DNA of 64,000 nucleotides from Trissonchulus latispiculum (GCA_030248195.1 JASAND010013643.1:1-64000); one strand, 5' to 3'. Counted from the first letter of the stretch, positions 1 through 12,856 are shown. Numbers and translations are program-made. The notes: generated by a model from the letters alone, not told the origin.

Positions 1-60
1 AAAATTTTAAAGTTATCGGTGGTCAAACAAAAATCAAAAGTTGGGGCTGAGAAGTGACAG
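1..60. repeat. Fragment of an 18.9-kb-type foldback family
   Basis: The first 60 bases match, with changes, the arm of the foldback element at 18,910-19,446. Both contain an AAAGTTAT..GGTCAAA..ATCAAAAGTT..GGGCTG pattern. Only one end is visible because the window begins here. No coding capacity is seen. Confidence 0.35.
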
Positions 61-1971
61 AGAGAAATAGATCCGATCAAAAGACGTTGATTTTTAAACT
101 TGCCACCAACGTGGGAAATGGGAGAAATATGGGAGAACGCTTAAAGTTTTAAAAGTTTCCTCGTCGAATAAATTCCACAAGTGTTCGCAAAGTTTGTAAC
201 CAAAAGAAAGGCTGAGTTTCTAGTCAATTCAACTACGCTGATGTTCACTTAACATGGCAGATTCCAGTCAAATAACATAGACATGCCAAGTGCCAACAAT
301 GCGGGTGTAGACTTAAAGCTCCGTCTGCGTGAAAACAAAAGTTGACAATGTATCACAAAAAGACTAGAAAAGCCGCTAAAGACCTTTAGTCAACATTAAG
401 ATTCGAGTAGAAATGTACTAAAGAAAGAACTAAAGATGCCTGCTTTAAATATATCTCCAACGATCTAAACACTTCAAAATGTTTAAGACAAGAGGGTCAA
501 GTAGGACTATCACTATTTGCACATAATCTGTACAACAAATAGCGACCGCTTTTCACAGCTAATACTCAAATTAGGCCTATCGAAGCTACTGCCATGCAAA
601 TCTATGTCAAAAGCTACAGTTTTGCAGAATTCTAGACGGCCGAAGAAGTAATAGCTCATACCTGTACAAATTTTGCTTTGCAGATCACAAATAATGTAGT
701 GTCTATTTTTGCCACTGTCGGCACTGACTCTTATAAGCTCCATGTGCCCAGGCGTTTGTTGCAAAACTTACCTGAGCTGCTAAAATTTTGCACTCAAGAA
801 CTTACGATAAGATGTCTATGACAGAGCTATTACCAGCGGTTAGTTCAAAACAGATATATCAGATATAGCACAGTTGATTTCTGTGAGAGGAGTTCTGGCT
901 TGCGTTGGTTTGACTTGACTTGAAAATTACCTAGTAGATGTTTTTATTGTTGTTTGTTTACTCACAGCACAGGTGTTACGAATACAATTTATCACAATTG
1001 TGGGGGATTTGTCGAACAAATCTTGATGTGGTGAGCATGACGGAAAGCATTGCGATCACAGTCGCAAATTGGCTGACGAAGATTTAAGATAATGGCGTTA
1101 ACTCGTATCCTTACAGGATACTTTAGAATGCAACATCATAAAATGCTCATATATGTATACATTGGCGAAGAAACAAAGACAATGCAAAGGATAGATTTGA
1201 TCTGTGCAACAACAAGTACAAATATCAATAAATAATGCATAGCAGCATTCAAGCATGATTCTGGTTGGAAGTTTCAAGTTAACATTATGTATGTACGACA
1301 AGAGAATAATAAATTTTTAGCACGGCATACAAAATCTGAGAAACTTATAGTAAACCAACTTGGCGCTTACGATTCAAATATTATTATAATGGCACAGAGA
1401 ATAAAATCATGTAAAAACCTAAACAAGGTGTAACTGTTTGCCAAGATTTGTGCTCACAGTTAGCACATGCACAGGTGGACAATCCCTTTAAGTAGCAAAG
1501 TACTAAAAGTTAGTCTTCAAATGGGATAACGTTTGCTTGGTGCCAGGAACACTGGGGCAGAAAATAATACAGCACTGCCTAGCTCGCCTGATTTCACATC
1601 AATAGCCAAACAACAATACTGAAGTTGTGAACAGTTTTCGGAGACTTATGAAGTTTGCCTACCAGTTTTACATAATTTGAGAAAACCTTTATTTTTACAG
1701 AATCGAAAGCAATTAGCGAAGTGCCAAAAGGAACAAAGATTTTTTGTTAGGGTGATAAAATAAATATCCCGACGAGAAAAATATGACAGAGTACACAACT
1801 AACTAGCTGTATAAAGTTAGGATTCGCGTAGATTTAAATTTGCTTATTTTGGCAGAAGTGTGCTTCTGTTGCACTTCAAATTGTAAGAAAAATTATAAAT
1901 AATTGCCAATACAATAGGTAATCTTAAAGGTATGTATTGAGTCGCCAGTAGTGATGTTTACGCTGTCCTGT
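61..1971. other. No confident gene; AT-rich intergenic sequence
   Basis: No family is recognised. One minus-strand open stretch at 513-764 contains IICDLQSKICTG followed by a good donor (GTATGAG on the minus strand). A second donor-like CAG/GTAAGT lies just upstream at about 768-776. This could be an internal exon of an unknown minus-strand gene, but with no partner exon or family it is left uncalled. Confidence 0.3.
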
Positions 1972-3272
1972 TAAGTTTCAGTTTCAGTTTCAGTTTCAGT
2001 TTCAGCTCCACTTTCAGAAAGGTTTCAGTTTCAGTTTCAGCTCAAAATTTGTTCTAATTTCAGTTTCAGTTTCAGTTTCAGTTTCAGCTCGTAGTTTAGC
2101 TAACTTTCAGTTTCAGTTTCAGCTCCAAATTTGTTCTAGTTTCAGTTTCAGTTTCAGTTTCAGTTTCAGCTCTGACTAAAATGAGTTTCAGTTTTAGTTT
2201 CAGTTTCAGCTCCAAGTTTTTTTAGGTTTCAGTTTCAGTCCAAGTCTTTTATAGTTTTCAGTTACAGCTCTGACTAAAATGAGTTTCAGGTTATCCTCCA
2301 TGTTATCCTTATGTTATGCTAATCAAATTAATTAACTGCTGGTGAGACGGGTTCCAGATGTGCTATTCAATGAAAAAGCCTTAATACGTGTGGAAGCACA
2401 GCGAGTGAGTTTGCACTGTCCTCTCGGTCCTTCCTCAGAATCAGCATGACAGCGTCATCCTCCAGAACCCGCAAGAAGGCAATTTAATTAACCTTAAATT
2501 TGGGGGATCTTTTTAGTTGTTGGTGCTAGGTTCCTTGTCCTTCTCCTTATGTAATGATTTTATAAAAAAGGTTGTTAATTAAGTTGGGGAAATCTTAAAA
2601 TGATTATTTAATAATCTGAAAAAAGAAAATTAATTGGAAACAGATCAAATAAACATTGCTTGCCATACAGTCGTATTTTAACATTTTAATGTATTCAATT
2701 TTAACGCATTTAATGCATTTTAATGCGTTTTAATCAATGATACTAAAGTTTTCGTGCAGCATTACTTGTCACTCTGTTATGTACAATTTTGGTCTGTTCT
2801 GTAAAAATCACTAGTTAAACGTATATATTTGCTGGAAGTTTACATGCTGGGAACAGGACCCAGTTTTTTAAACACTCGTCTATGCTAAACATGCATTCGC
2901 TAGAGCTGAAACCAATTTCAGCTTCAGCGAGAGCTGAAACTAGTTTCAGCTTCAGCGAGAGCTGAAAATAGTTTCAGCTTCAGCGAGTGCTGAAATTAGT
3001 TTCAGTCTTAGTGTGGAGCTGAAACTGTTTCAGTTTCAGTTTCAGCTCCAAAACGGTTCTAGTTTCAGTTTCAGTTTCAGCTCAAAAGTTATTTTAATTT
3101 CAGTTTCAGTTTCAGTTTCAGTTTCAGCTCTCACTTCGACTAAGTTTCAGTTTCAGTTTCAGCTCCAAATCTGTCATGGTTTCAGTTTCAGTTTCAGTTT
3201 CAGCTACTGAAACTGAAACATGTACAAGCTGAAACTAGGTTTCAGTTTCAGTTTCAGCTGCTGAAACAACAC
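1972..3272 (+). repeat. TTTCAG-array element, copy 1
   Basis: The left part (about 1,972-2,290) is runs of the hexamer TTTCAG, broken every few units by spacers such as CTCCAAATTTGTTCTAG. A roughly 600-bp unique core follows (about 2,290-2,900). The right part (about 2,905-3,272) has hexamer runs again, plus short back-to-back GCTGAAA/TTTCAGC palindromes. The same core and arrays occur inverted at 35,473-36,737. Open frames inside, such as 3,013-3,210, read only repeating FQFQ or SVSV dipeptides and are not genes. Confidence 0.85.
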
Positions 3273-3822
3273 TAGTCGCCAGTCAAGCTTTTGAGCTTTT
3301 GGAGTCAAGCAAATGAGTTATAAATTTTACAAAAAATGACGTATTATGTAAAAAAATTGCACAGATACAATTTACAATTGAGCGCATACGTCAGTGTTGA
3401 AATTCAAAAGTTTGCAATTGACAGTTACATAATGCATTAAGTTGCATCACTGAGAAGAGGGCACTCAATTTACTTTAAACAATGTGAATTAACAGGAAAT
3501 GTAGAAATTGAATGTGCTGTCGAGTCTATTTAGGAAAATTGCCAGTTAAAACAACATTATATGCATTGATTGGAACAAACTGTAAAACAACAAACAGTTC
3601 GTAATGAACGGCTCATTAACCACATAAAGATGTAAAAGTCGTACTTGTCTATTAAATTGTTTATGCTTGGCAGTGCTTGTTGCCAACTCTTAATCTATCA
3701 CTTAAAAGTTTTGCCCCTATTGTTTGGTAAACTGTTACCTGTTAAAGACTTAACTTTAAAATAGGAATACGTACAATATATGAAGTTAACATCGTTCCAG
3801 TTGGAGTCTTATAGGCCTAGTT
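3273..3822. other. Nothing recognised
   Basis: AT-rich sequence. No repeat structure or coding pattern was seen on either strand. Confidence 0.3.
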
Positions 3823-4215
3823 CTAAACATTGACATTGAACTTCTCAAGAATAGCTGAACTCTTGCAGATTAGGTGATTTTGTATGATTGTCATGTATCT
3901 CATTCTTAAAGCCGAGCTGACATGTGTAATGGAAAAGGTAAAATAAAACCTAAAAGGTACAAGGAAAAGCTCAATCTGTAGTAGGTCATGGTTCTTGAAG
4001 GAATTGATCTGAGTTTCTAATGTATTGGTTATGAGTGGCGTGCTTGTGGTATTTTGATGAGAATCGTGAAACGTCCAAGCATTGTACAAAGTAACTGTCT
4101 TGCAGTTACCAGAGTTGCCAGTCAGTGTGAAACCACCCAGAAATCCGTCATTAGGGACATAGGTTCTAGTGTAAATAGGAAGAACAAGACATAAAATAGC
4201 ATTACGCGCACGCAA
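3823..4215 (-). CDS. Hypothetical 130-residue ORF
   Basis: This open frame is long for such AT-rich DNA. The amino-terminal half has mixed, protein-like composition (for example GFLGGFTLTGNSGNCKTV) and the carboxy-terminal half is hydrophobic and aromatic. No family is recognised. There is no signal peptide after the first Met, no clear polyadenylation signal and no flanking exon. It could be the last exon of an unknown minus-strand gene, an old transposon piece or a chance ORF. Confidence 0.22.
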   Translation of the reverse strand: MRARNAILCLVLPIYTRTYVPNDGFLGGFTLTGNSGNCKTVTLYNAWTFHDSHQNTTSTPLITNTLETQINSFKNHDLLQIELFLVPFRFYFTFSITHVSSALRMRYMTIIQNHLICKSSAILEKFNVNV

Positions 4216-4261
4216 ACGACACGAAAATGGAACGGAATCTTAGTGGAACGTAGGTTAAGGA

Positions 4262-4390
4262 AGCTTAGGTAGGTCATCAGCCAATAATGGAGGGGTCGTT
4301 ACCCTTCCCGGGTCAGTAATAGGCCCTAATACGGTTTTCCGTATAATGGAGGAGTCGTTACTCTTCCCAGGCCACGAATAAGGCCTCACA
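4262..4390. repeat. Two-copy tandem repeat, about 67 bp
   Basis: AATGGAGGGGTCGTTACCC and AATGGAGGAGTCGTTACTC start two diverged copies. Each continues through a TTCCC(G/A)GG segment and an AATA(A)GGCC segment. It lies at the left border of the stem-loop-rich region. Confidence 0.5.
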
Positions 4391-5106
4391 TTGCCAAGAA
4401 AACCACTCAGAAACTGTTTAAAATAGTTGAAAATCATCATGGAAAATAAGTTCAAAGAAAGAAGTTGCTTAATAACCGGCAATTTGACAAGAAACTACGA
4501 GTTTAAAACGTTTCACGCAGTTAATCAGTGCGAATATTGGAAGATGGGTCAAAATAAGGCTATAACTCGCCCACTAGGGGCACGGAACAGTGTTAATTAG
4601 TGTTCATAAGTGTTAATTAGGCTTAATTTGCATTAGTTAGGCGATAATTAGTTAATTAGTCAGATTTTTGGTCAAAATATAAGTTGGGCTTATCTGAAAG
4701 GCAACTCTCTGCTGATTCTAAAACTCCAAACCCGGTCACCTAACTCCCAATATTGCGAAAGTTATAAAGAAAAGAAGTTTTGTGTAAGTTACATTTTAAT
4801 TTTGCAATATTGGCCTTAAGTGACCTTATAACAATGCGTAACTATGTGTGAGGTTACGCCCATTCATGTTTCCATTCACACCTCCAGAGCCTCTGCTGGC
4901 TCTCTCCCAGCAGAGACTTGCCTCGCAGAGAAAGGTTTAACACATACACATAGCATGAAATTACGTTCGGAGGGGGCTTACCTCCCTCCCTAATAATTTA
5001 AAAGAAACGAAAATTGTTAGTCTTAGGTAGTCAAGTACGTAGATTAATAATATTTAACTTTTATTCTCTGGAAAATTACGTAGCTAAAGGTATGCATATT
5101 TTTTAC
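4391..5106. other. Non-coding, left flank of the hairpin region
   Basis: No coding pattern. Contains GTTAATTAG-type short repeats around 4,590-4,660 and a few weak inverted repeats such as CTCTGCTGG/CCAGCAGAG near 4,890-4,915. Confidence 0.3.
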
Positions 5107-8100
5107 GCAACAATTGCCCTTCCCTTTCCTTTCTAGTTAGACTTAGAGTCTTGGCGAGGAAGGACAATTGTTGCTGGGATCAACGGGCGGCTTCCCTTGT
5201 CTACGGCCGAAAGGTCAAGTCTAAAAAGAAAGAAAGGGGCCAGGAGACAAGGGAAGGCCTAAAAATAATAAATATAAATTTTACTAAATAACACGGCCAA
5301 ATTGGCAGTTAATATTTATTTTTCTGTATTCGGCCCCGAGTGGCCTTTATTGTGCACAGTCTCATTTTTTCATTCTTCCAATTTCATTTTTAAAGTCAGA
5401 ATTTTCCCCTTTGGTTACCTTTACGTGGTAACCAAAAAGTCTGCAAAGTTTCCCAAAATTCAGCTTGGGAAATCCATCAAATTTGGGGTCAGTTGGAGGG
5501 TAATAATTCCAATTGCTCGTTAATCTCCCCTCCAACGGACCAGCCGCGTGGCCAGCCCGAGTTGGGCACACGCTTTAAGATAGGGAGCTTCCAGAAGTTT
5601 CTGGAAGCTCCAATAAAAATCAAAGAGACCCCGCCAGAAAAGCAAACACCAGTGAGCTGTCAGACTCCTGTCAGCTCACTGGAAAAATTCAAATCTCAGT
5701 CAGTGTTCGTCTGAGGTTGGCCGAGAGCGGCCGTATGTTTCTCTCTCTAGCAGTACGCTTTCCCGTTGTGCCAGCGATTTGGCCGGGAACAAAAAGCGTA
5801 CTTAGGACTCGAGTTAGGGGCCCCTTCTGACCCACACTGGTCAGAAGGGATGAGCTGAGCAAACACGACGAACACCGCACGTTGAGGGCCAAATGAGCGC
5901 ACTATGCTCGGCCGAAATCACACACCTAGGAACGCACCTTAGGGATTTTTTAAGAGGCCTTTTTGGCCTAAAACTTCACCTTTTTGCGGCCTTCGGGCCT
6001 TTATTAAAAAGTGATTTTACTCAACCAAGCCACGGCCTGAATGGCCTTAATTGTTACAGGGGCTTACGCCCAAAATATTTTACGTGTACTGCTGTTTTTC
6101 GGGGTTTTTGATGAAGCTTGGGATTCTGAGTGGGGACCCACCCCTGAGTTGAGATAGGAGGTCCCTTGGTTACGACCTCACATTCAGAAATGAGTTAGCT
6201 TAGGGACTGTTTTTCCCCACAGCCGGCAATTAGGAATTGCCGGCCATATTCGCAAACATAGGCGCTACTGAAACAACATTATTGTCTGTAACTCTGTATT
6301 GTTATTGCGAAATGTAACCTTGTATCGGCATCAAAATATTAGGAACCCAAAAAGGATCTGAATCACTTTCTATTATTAATTATTAAGTTGTTTTAAAGGG
6401 AATGGCCGAGTTCCCTGTGTTAACTTAATTAATTTAAAGCTGTCCTTAGCGGAAAATGTCTGTGTGATTTATCTTTCTAGTAATAATTGCCCAAGCAATT
6501 ATTACTCGTTCCGTTTTCCCTAAACCACCAAAGTTCTAAAAATCCAGTAAAATTTTCTTTTACCAAAGTTGTCAAGTTCCAAAGTTTAAAACAAAATACT
6601 GGAAGGTACAAACCAAACTTACTTCAGAATTAGGGCAAAAATATGCATACTACAAGTAGGTAGGTCTTGTTAGGGAATAGCTAGGATGTATTTTGTCTGT
6701 ATAATTATATGTGTCAATAGAGTAGTAAATTGCTGTGTGAATGAGACCCCCCCAAATTTACGTAAGTGGCTGCCTGGGTAAACTCCTCATGGATTGTGAG
6801 GTTCCAGAGCTAGCCTTCTTTTATAGGTTGCGGGTGAGTAATCAAAATTGTGTGACTGTGAGTGTGAATGAGGGCATACCATGTAAACCCCCTTGTTTGT
6901 TAAGGGTATTGGGACTGCCAGTGTGAATGAGTAAAATGCTCAGATAGTAGGCAGGAAAGTGGGCCAAATTGAGTAGCAATTTGGACCCAAAATCAGGATA
7001 AATCATAAATCAGTAATGTTTATTAGTTGGTTGTGCAATTGCTGTGAAAGTGCTACTTTTAGGAATGAAAGTCGTAAAAGTGTGCATAAGAAATAAAGGC
7101 GAGTTGGCAAGTTAGGCAGGTCTGGCAGCCTAGGGTCACGGGGACCCCCATTAGGTCTGCCAGACTTGTTGGATTTCCGGTCATCCGTGTAGGTTGCCCT
7201 GCGATTAGGGGACGGATGGGCCGCATTCACGAAATCCGGAATTAGCCAAATCAGGTCCAGAATAAAACAGTTTAAACTATTGCGAAATTAATCCAAAGAC
7301 TTAGTTTTATAGGGTAGACGTCCGATTAGCGGATTAGTAGTTTATCCAGTACTAGGTGGGAAAATGTCTGTAGTTTTGTTGCACTAATTAGCTGAAGTTT
7401 TTAGTAAGTGGGAAACCATTGGGCTTGGTTAAGAGAGGGGTATTATTGGCCTTGGTTTAAAATTAGCATGGGTTCGCGGTCGTTACCGTAATCACTTAAT
7501 TTCCCATGTAAAAAGGCCAGAAGATAAGTCAAGCCAAGAAGAAAATGAGGAAACAATTAGCAACCCAGCATGTATGTGTCTTAACTGGTACATTAGCCTT
7601 TTAGGTAGCTACGAGGAAAGTAGTTTGCTGTTTAGCCCGGATAGGTCGGTAGGTCGGTAAGCTGGGACTGCGTAGAATGGCTGCTGAGACAGTGAGCGAG
7701 TGAGTTTTTGCCTCTTTGCTTAAACTGATTAAAACTAATAACATGCAAAAAAACTCGCTCACAGTCAGCCGGTAGGTTTTATGTCAAATCTGTTATTCCA
7801 GTCCCAAACCTGCAAATAAATGGTAATAAGGATGTTACATTAAAACACCAGGTACTTGAAAGTTAACATTACTATTACGTAGGCTTTAGTCAGTTAACAT
7901 AAGTAGGTAGGTAGGCCGTAGTCAGGGCAATTATTATAAGTATTTAACAAATGACCATCTTCCAATATCAGAAATGCACTCCAAAATGTCCAGTTTCGTA
8001 CATATGTTTGATGCAATCTTTGGGTCACGGGAAATGAATCCATTTCCCGCGACAAATCAACCAAAAACAGGTCGAACACAGGCCGAAAACAGGAATATTT

Positions 8101-8610
8101 GTCAGCATTCTAGGTTACTCTAAAGATTGTGCAAAATTTGGTCAAAATCAACGCAAATTGCACCAAAATGGCCCTAGAAGGCCGATCTACGCAAGGAGAG
8201 GAAAAAGGCAAATGAGGTTTGAATATAGGTAACCAAACAGCACAGGTTTCGTACGTTTTTCAAGGTTGGTTCGTGTAATTACCAGTTCAGTTAGGCCCAG
8301 CCGGGCCCAAGGTGGAAAACTTGTGAATCAGTTTTTCCAAGCCGAAATTGCGGCAAGTTTAGCTGCATTCTGATAATGTCGATTAGCTGAGGCCAGGAAG
8401 GCCTCAACTGGTGGCAGGAAGTTACCAGAAACGGTTAATATTGCCAAACAGGCAGTAACCCACAGTTTTAGTCAATTCTTCAAGTTGCAAGTTCAAACGG
8501 GGCCCAAAATGCACATTTTGGGCCTGGAAAGCAAAGGAACGAGTAATGGTTGCTGGGTTCGATTCCCGCACCATAATCTTGTACTAATGGGTTTTAACCC
8601 ATTTGATTCA
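5107..8610. repeat. Dense cluster of short perfect stem-loops
   Basis: Arms read directly (left/right): 5,107-5,124/5,156-5,174; 5,191-5,202/5,245-5,256; 5,410-5,419/5,427-5,436; 5,492-5,500/5,528-5,536; 5,584-5,596/5,599-5,611 (13 bp, 2-nt loop); 5,649-5,659/5,672-5,682; 5,752-5,761/5,793-5,802; 5,822-5,832/5,839-5,849; 6,222-6,231/6,235-6,244; 6,479-6,490/6,495-6,506 (12 bp, 4-nt loop); 7,692-7,711/7,745-7,762; 8,028-8,036/8,041-8,049; 8,388-8,394/8,400-8,406; 8,501-8,510/8,515-8,524; 8,586-8,593/8,596-8,603. Stem sequences differ from one another, so this is not one dispersed repeat. No ORF above about 75 codons lies inside. A tRNA-type B-box (GGTTCGATTCC) occurs at 8,556-8,566. The nature of the region is unknown. 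Confidence 0.7.
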
Positions 8611-10000
8611 GGTGCGGAGACGAAGCTACGCTGCTCTATCCGAATCTGGTCTGCCCGTGGATCATTAGTCTTGTGACCCTCAGTATTCAGAAGTAGTTGC
8701 TCAGTAGTGGACCGCAGAAGTCCGGACCAGTCGTATCAGTCAGTCAGATAATCAGGGACAGTCATTTTGGAAGGTACATAGACGGCTTGCATTGCCGAGT
8801 AGCGGATTTAAGACAGAGACAGCGAGCGTAGCACCGCCTGGTCAAAGTGGGAGGTTAAACCAGAAACCGAAAGGCCTAAACGTAACTCTTGGAAAAGGAC
8901 TAAAACACCGATTCTCTTTTCAATCTCATCATGTATTCAATCCTTTTTATCATCAGTTTTAAGTCGGGAGGCGTTTCTCCCGTGTCTCTGGCCTAAGCGC
9001 CGCCTCATCCTCAGAGAAGAAGAAGAAGCTGTAGATTCGTTGAACTGTGTAGTTGTATAATTTTCGTTAATCAGGAATAAGTAAGGCAGAACCAGGAAAC
9101 TCCCCATTTTCTGTATTTCCTCAAAAAGCCAGTTCCGTACAGTAACCCTGTCTAGGTGTTGGAGCCGACCTTCGGGAAAGCAGTGTCCAACGATTCGGGG
9201 ACTCACCCATAGACCGACCCCAGGTTTATTTAAGCTAATAATTGTTTGTTTGTAGTTTGCTGATTTGTAGTTTGATAATCCGTTTGTAAGGACGGATAAA
9301 GAGTCGCACAGCACAAGCATATAGGCGCACGAGAAAGCATATAGGTACCTGGTCAGTAGAGAGTTGGAGACAGTGTAATAGTTAGGTAGTGAAGACAGAG
9401 TTTAAGAAAAGGAAGAAGAAGAAGTATCACTGAACCTTGTCCCTAACCTAAAACCTATAACTTGGGTAATATTATCCTAAATTAGGATAATATTAATAAT
9501 AACCTTAAAGAGGGTAACTGGCAACTCTGGTACAGTAAATTGTATACTGTACTGAATTGTAATTGTCTCTGTTTTGCACAGTTTGTAACGACCCCTGTTA
9601 GTAACGCATTTTATATTGTAACTTGTAATCTTGCCAAAGCGTGTACCCATCACACTTGTAATCAGTTTAATAAATAGTTGGTGTGTCAGACCTAGAGTCT
9701 CAGAGTTTAACAGAGAGGCGCGATTGTCTCTGAAAGTCAGGCGCGTTAGCCTAAAGATTGGATCAGGACTACTCGAAGGTAAGTTCTGGTCAGGAAGCAG
9801 AAGACTCATCATCGATCCAGCGATCAAATCCAAGCAAGCGCTGACCCCTCTTGCTGATCGGCTGGAATCCAGTGCAACAAACGAACTCACGAAGAAGACC
9901 CCTACAAAGGTTGGCTGCAGGGAATCTCTGATTTTGGAACACCACCTTTCGGAGATCCGGTGCCTAAGTCTACTTTCCTAAGTGGACGCGCTGACCTTCC
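8611..10000. other. Non-coding right flank of the hairpin region
   Basis: Palindromes continue more sparsely. The best is at 9,467-9,495, with two 14-bp arms (TAATATTATCCTAA and its complement) around one base. Two opposed open frames (9,477-9,890 minus, 137 codons; 9,631-9,981 plus, 116 codons) overlap each other, match no family I know and cannot both be real. An AATAAA at about 9,670 followed by a GC-richer stretch could be the end of an LTR, but no second LTR copy was found. Confidence 0.3.
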
Positions 10001-11246
10001 GTGTAATCAAGTGCAGAGCGTTTTCTGTCACTAGACCGGAGAGCAGAGCGTTTTCTGTCTCTGGAGACTAGCAACTTCATTACACATGTTTTGAGGCCAT
10101 AAAAACAAATAAACAAATACACACTACACAATAAACAAACGGGAAATGAGATACAAATAGCACATATGATATACTGGAAAAAATACCCACAGAACTTCGG
10201 AGCTTCCTTTTGTACGGACACTGGAATAAACGTGACTGTACGTAATCAGAAGCATAAAATCTACAAACGTTCGGAATTCATCCAAAATAAACTGACTTCA
10301 CACAAATTCAATTTCACACGTATTTGCTTCCAGCAACCACACTTTCGAACTAAATATTACAAAGCATTCCGATTTAAAATTAGAAATTAGCCAAAATTTA
10401 AATCCGTGCCGTACTGCGGTGGCTATTGTTAGTCATAAACAGAAAATAGAAATGAAGGGCCAAAGGAATTACTTTAAAACTACTTTCGCTCTCTCCCTCT
10501 CTCTGTAAATCTTGCTAAAAATATACCGAGGGACTTCTCCTTCTATTTGGTGGATGGTTGTAGTGTCTGTGACTACGCTTTAACAACCGATCGTATCGAC
10601 AGGACACTAACGGATCAGAAACCAAGAAACAACAACTTCTTTTCAATATTTTAAAACATCTCAGTGTTCTCCATTCTTTAGCTTCACAACAATGGTCTAG
10701 CCTCGGATTGCGGAATAAGCTTTTTTGAAGTAAATTTGAAAAAACGTAGGTACCCCTTTAGTGAGGTGCTGGCTGGTTTGCTAAAAAGTCTGCGTGAGAG
10801 AGAGAGAATTCGGACCTGGGAGACAACATATTCAGTCAATATTAGCATTGTTGTGGTAGGAACTTCGCTACAGAATGCAATTGTCGCGACTTCCGATTGC
10901 GAAGTGATATTATGTTAGAACTTTCGGGATACAATCCAGGGCTACATAGAATTAAATCTATCGTTGCGATCATAGGAGGTCGCGGGAGGTCTGGGGGGGG
11001 GGTCCAAGGGCCCCCCCTCTCCTACCAGGACCAGGTGCAAGCCCCACCACCATCGGGGACAAGGGGTAACGAAAATTGGGTAATGTGTTCCTGCCTGGAT
11101 TGGCTAGGCTTGGTTTCGGCGTCAGAGGCTAATTTGAGTTTCGAAAATTTATTGGTAAGCCATTGTGAAGTCGATTGGCTAGCTTAGTTTTTATTTTTAA
11201 TTTAATTTAATGTAAAATTTAAATTTATTTACTTTTAAATTTAATT
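10001..11246. other. No gene recognised
   Basis: GCAGAGCGTTTTCTGTC occurs twice about 32 bases apart (near 10,012 and 10,044). A G-run followed by a C-run sits near 10,995-11,020. Nothing else is supported. Confidence 0.3.
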
Positions 11247-11764
11247 GGATCTCTTTAACTATTTCCCCCCCAACTCGGTTGGGGGGGGGGGGAAATAGTT
11301 AAATTGGGGTCATATGTGCAAAGATGTCTTTAAAGGTTGAAATAAAGGTGATAGAGGTTATCTGGTTGATCCTGACCCATTCTGAATGAAAAATGAAATA
11401 ATCTTCCAGTTCTTTGTGTTCAAATTAAAAATACTTATTTTAAAACCATTTATTAGCTCAAGCTAATTCTTAAAATTTCATTTGTATACAATGAAGTAAT
11501 GAACTAATGCTAATTCATGAAAGTTAAACACTGAATACTTTTAAAGATTTTTTAATTAAAGATTTTTAAAATTTAACTTTTTTAAAATTTTTTTGAAAAT
11601 TAAAGTTTTTAGCTATAAAGCGATTAGAAGTATCTGTTGTCAGTTCCATTTGTGTATATTATTACGCTTGCGGTTACTTTAATAGGAGTTTATGTGTAGT
11701 TTCCAATTTGGGGGGGAAATAGTAAAATTGGGTCTTTTGGGGGGGAAATAGTTAAAGAGATCCA
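11247..11764. mobile_element. Foldback element with poly-C/poly-G termini
   Basis: The left end GATCTCTTTAACTATTTCCC and the right end GGGAAATAGTTAAAGAGATC are exact inverted repeats. A partial third and fourth copy of GGGGGGAAATAGT lie just inside each end. The interior is very AT-rich and non-coding. Confidence 0.6.
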
Positions 11765-11848
11765 TTTAATTTTAATTTTTATTTCATTTTAATTCATTTT
11801 AGTCATTTTAATTAGAAATAACAAATTGAACCCCAAAAGTTTCCTTAA

Positions 11849-12856
11849 GGTGCTGGTTTCCTTTTGTGCAGTGCTTTTGTGATGATTTTTTGAAACGCTA
11901 TAATTTTCGCAATTTTGGGAGTTGCAAAGAGCTTTATACATCGTTTTAAAGCTTATTATCTGGACGTTCAGATGAGCTTACAGAACTGGCAAAATTTGCA
12001 AAAAAATAGCAGAAATTTTCTGACAAGCTGACATCTAACAGGATGAATATAGACCAAAAGTTTTTGAACATCGATTTCTCAAAACTGAAGAATCGGCCAA
12101 AAGTTCTTTTTGTGCCATGATATGAAGGACATATGGGCCGAGGGACGTTTTTTTGGATTTGGCTCAGCAGGTCTTAACGTTCGAGAAAATCGGCCAAATG
12201 CACAGTAACACGAAATTTCGCAAATTCGCATTGAGTTTTCTTGCTACTCAATATGTTTTAGCCCAAACCAAGAAAAACGTCCCTCCGCAGAAGTGCGAAT
12301 TTCGATTCTGCCAAAAATCTCCGGAATCCGTCGAGTAGTTTTTGAGAAATCGATGTTCGAAACAAAATAATCGCAGTTTTGGCAAAATGGTTTTTTGGCC
12401 AAATCTCTAGCTGAAAGCAATAAAGTCCGGCTAATAGGCATTCATAAAATGTGCATTTGGACGATGTATCGATTGAGTATAACTAAGCCAATTTTGTCCT
12501 AAGCATGTGGCGGTAATTTTGAAAAAACTGATTTCCTCGAAAATGGCCATTTTTTGACCCTAAAAACAGTTTTTTGCTTATACTGACTTAACCACTGGAA
12601 ATAGCTCAAAGGTTGTAAGAGCAAAAATGTTCATTTTCGAGTCCTCTTTCCAGCCATACCAACCAATCCCGTGTCTTCTCTACCTACTGGGAGCTTAAGG
12701 CCAAAAACCAAAACTTTCTTATCTTTTGGCCTAAGAATACGGGACTGGTCCTAAAATGTTAAAGAGCACGGAAATAGGTTATTTCGTAAGTTTTAGCCCT
12801 TTGCGTAAAGGATTAAAGCCGTAGGAGTAAAAAATACCCGAAAGGAAACCAGCACC
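11849..12856. mobile_element. TTAA-flanked non-autonomous element, family 1
   Basis: Terminal inverted repeats GGTGCTGGTTTCCTTTT...AAAGGAAACCAGCACC are flanked on both sides by TTAA (11,845-11,848 and 12,857-12,860). TTAA duplication is the hallmark of piggyBac-type transposition. The 1-kb interior has no transposase. A second copy, interrupted by another element, is at 61,524-63,482, and a short left-end fragment lies near 51,545-51,619. Confidence 0.75.

Noticed and set aside
3013..3210. 65-codon ORF, with similar ORFs at 35,282-35,566 and 36,611-36,835
   Set aside because: Dipeptide repeats (FQ, SV, SF) produced by the TTTCAG hexamer; not protein-like.
8545..8575. Possible tRNA gene around the GGTTCGATTCC B-box
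   Set aside because: No acceptor stem, A-box or anticodon arm can be fitted upstream; only the T-arm-like part is present.
5107..8610. Nuclear copy of mitochondrial DNA (hairpin-rich intergenic type)
   Set aside because: No mitochondrial gene, rRNA or complete tRNA was recognised inside or beside it; kept only as a possibility to test.
9477..9981. Opposed ORFs of 137 and 116 codons
   Set aside because: They overlap on opposite strands, with no recognisable domain, splice sites or homologue.
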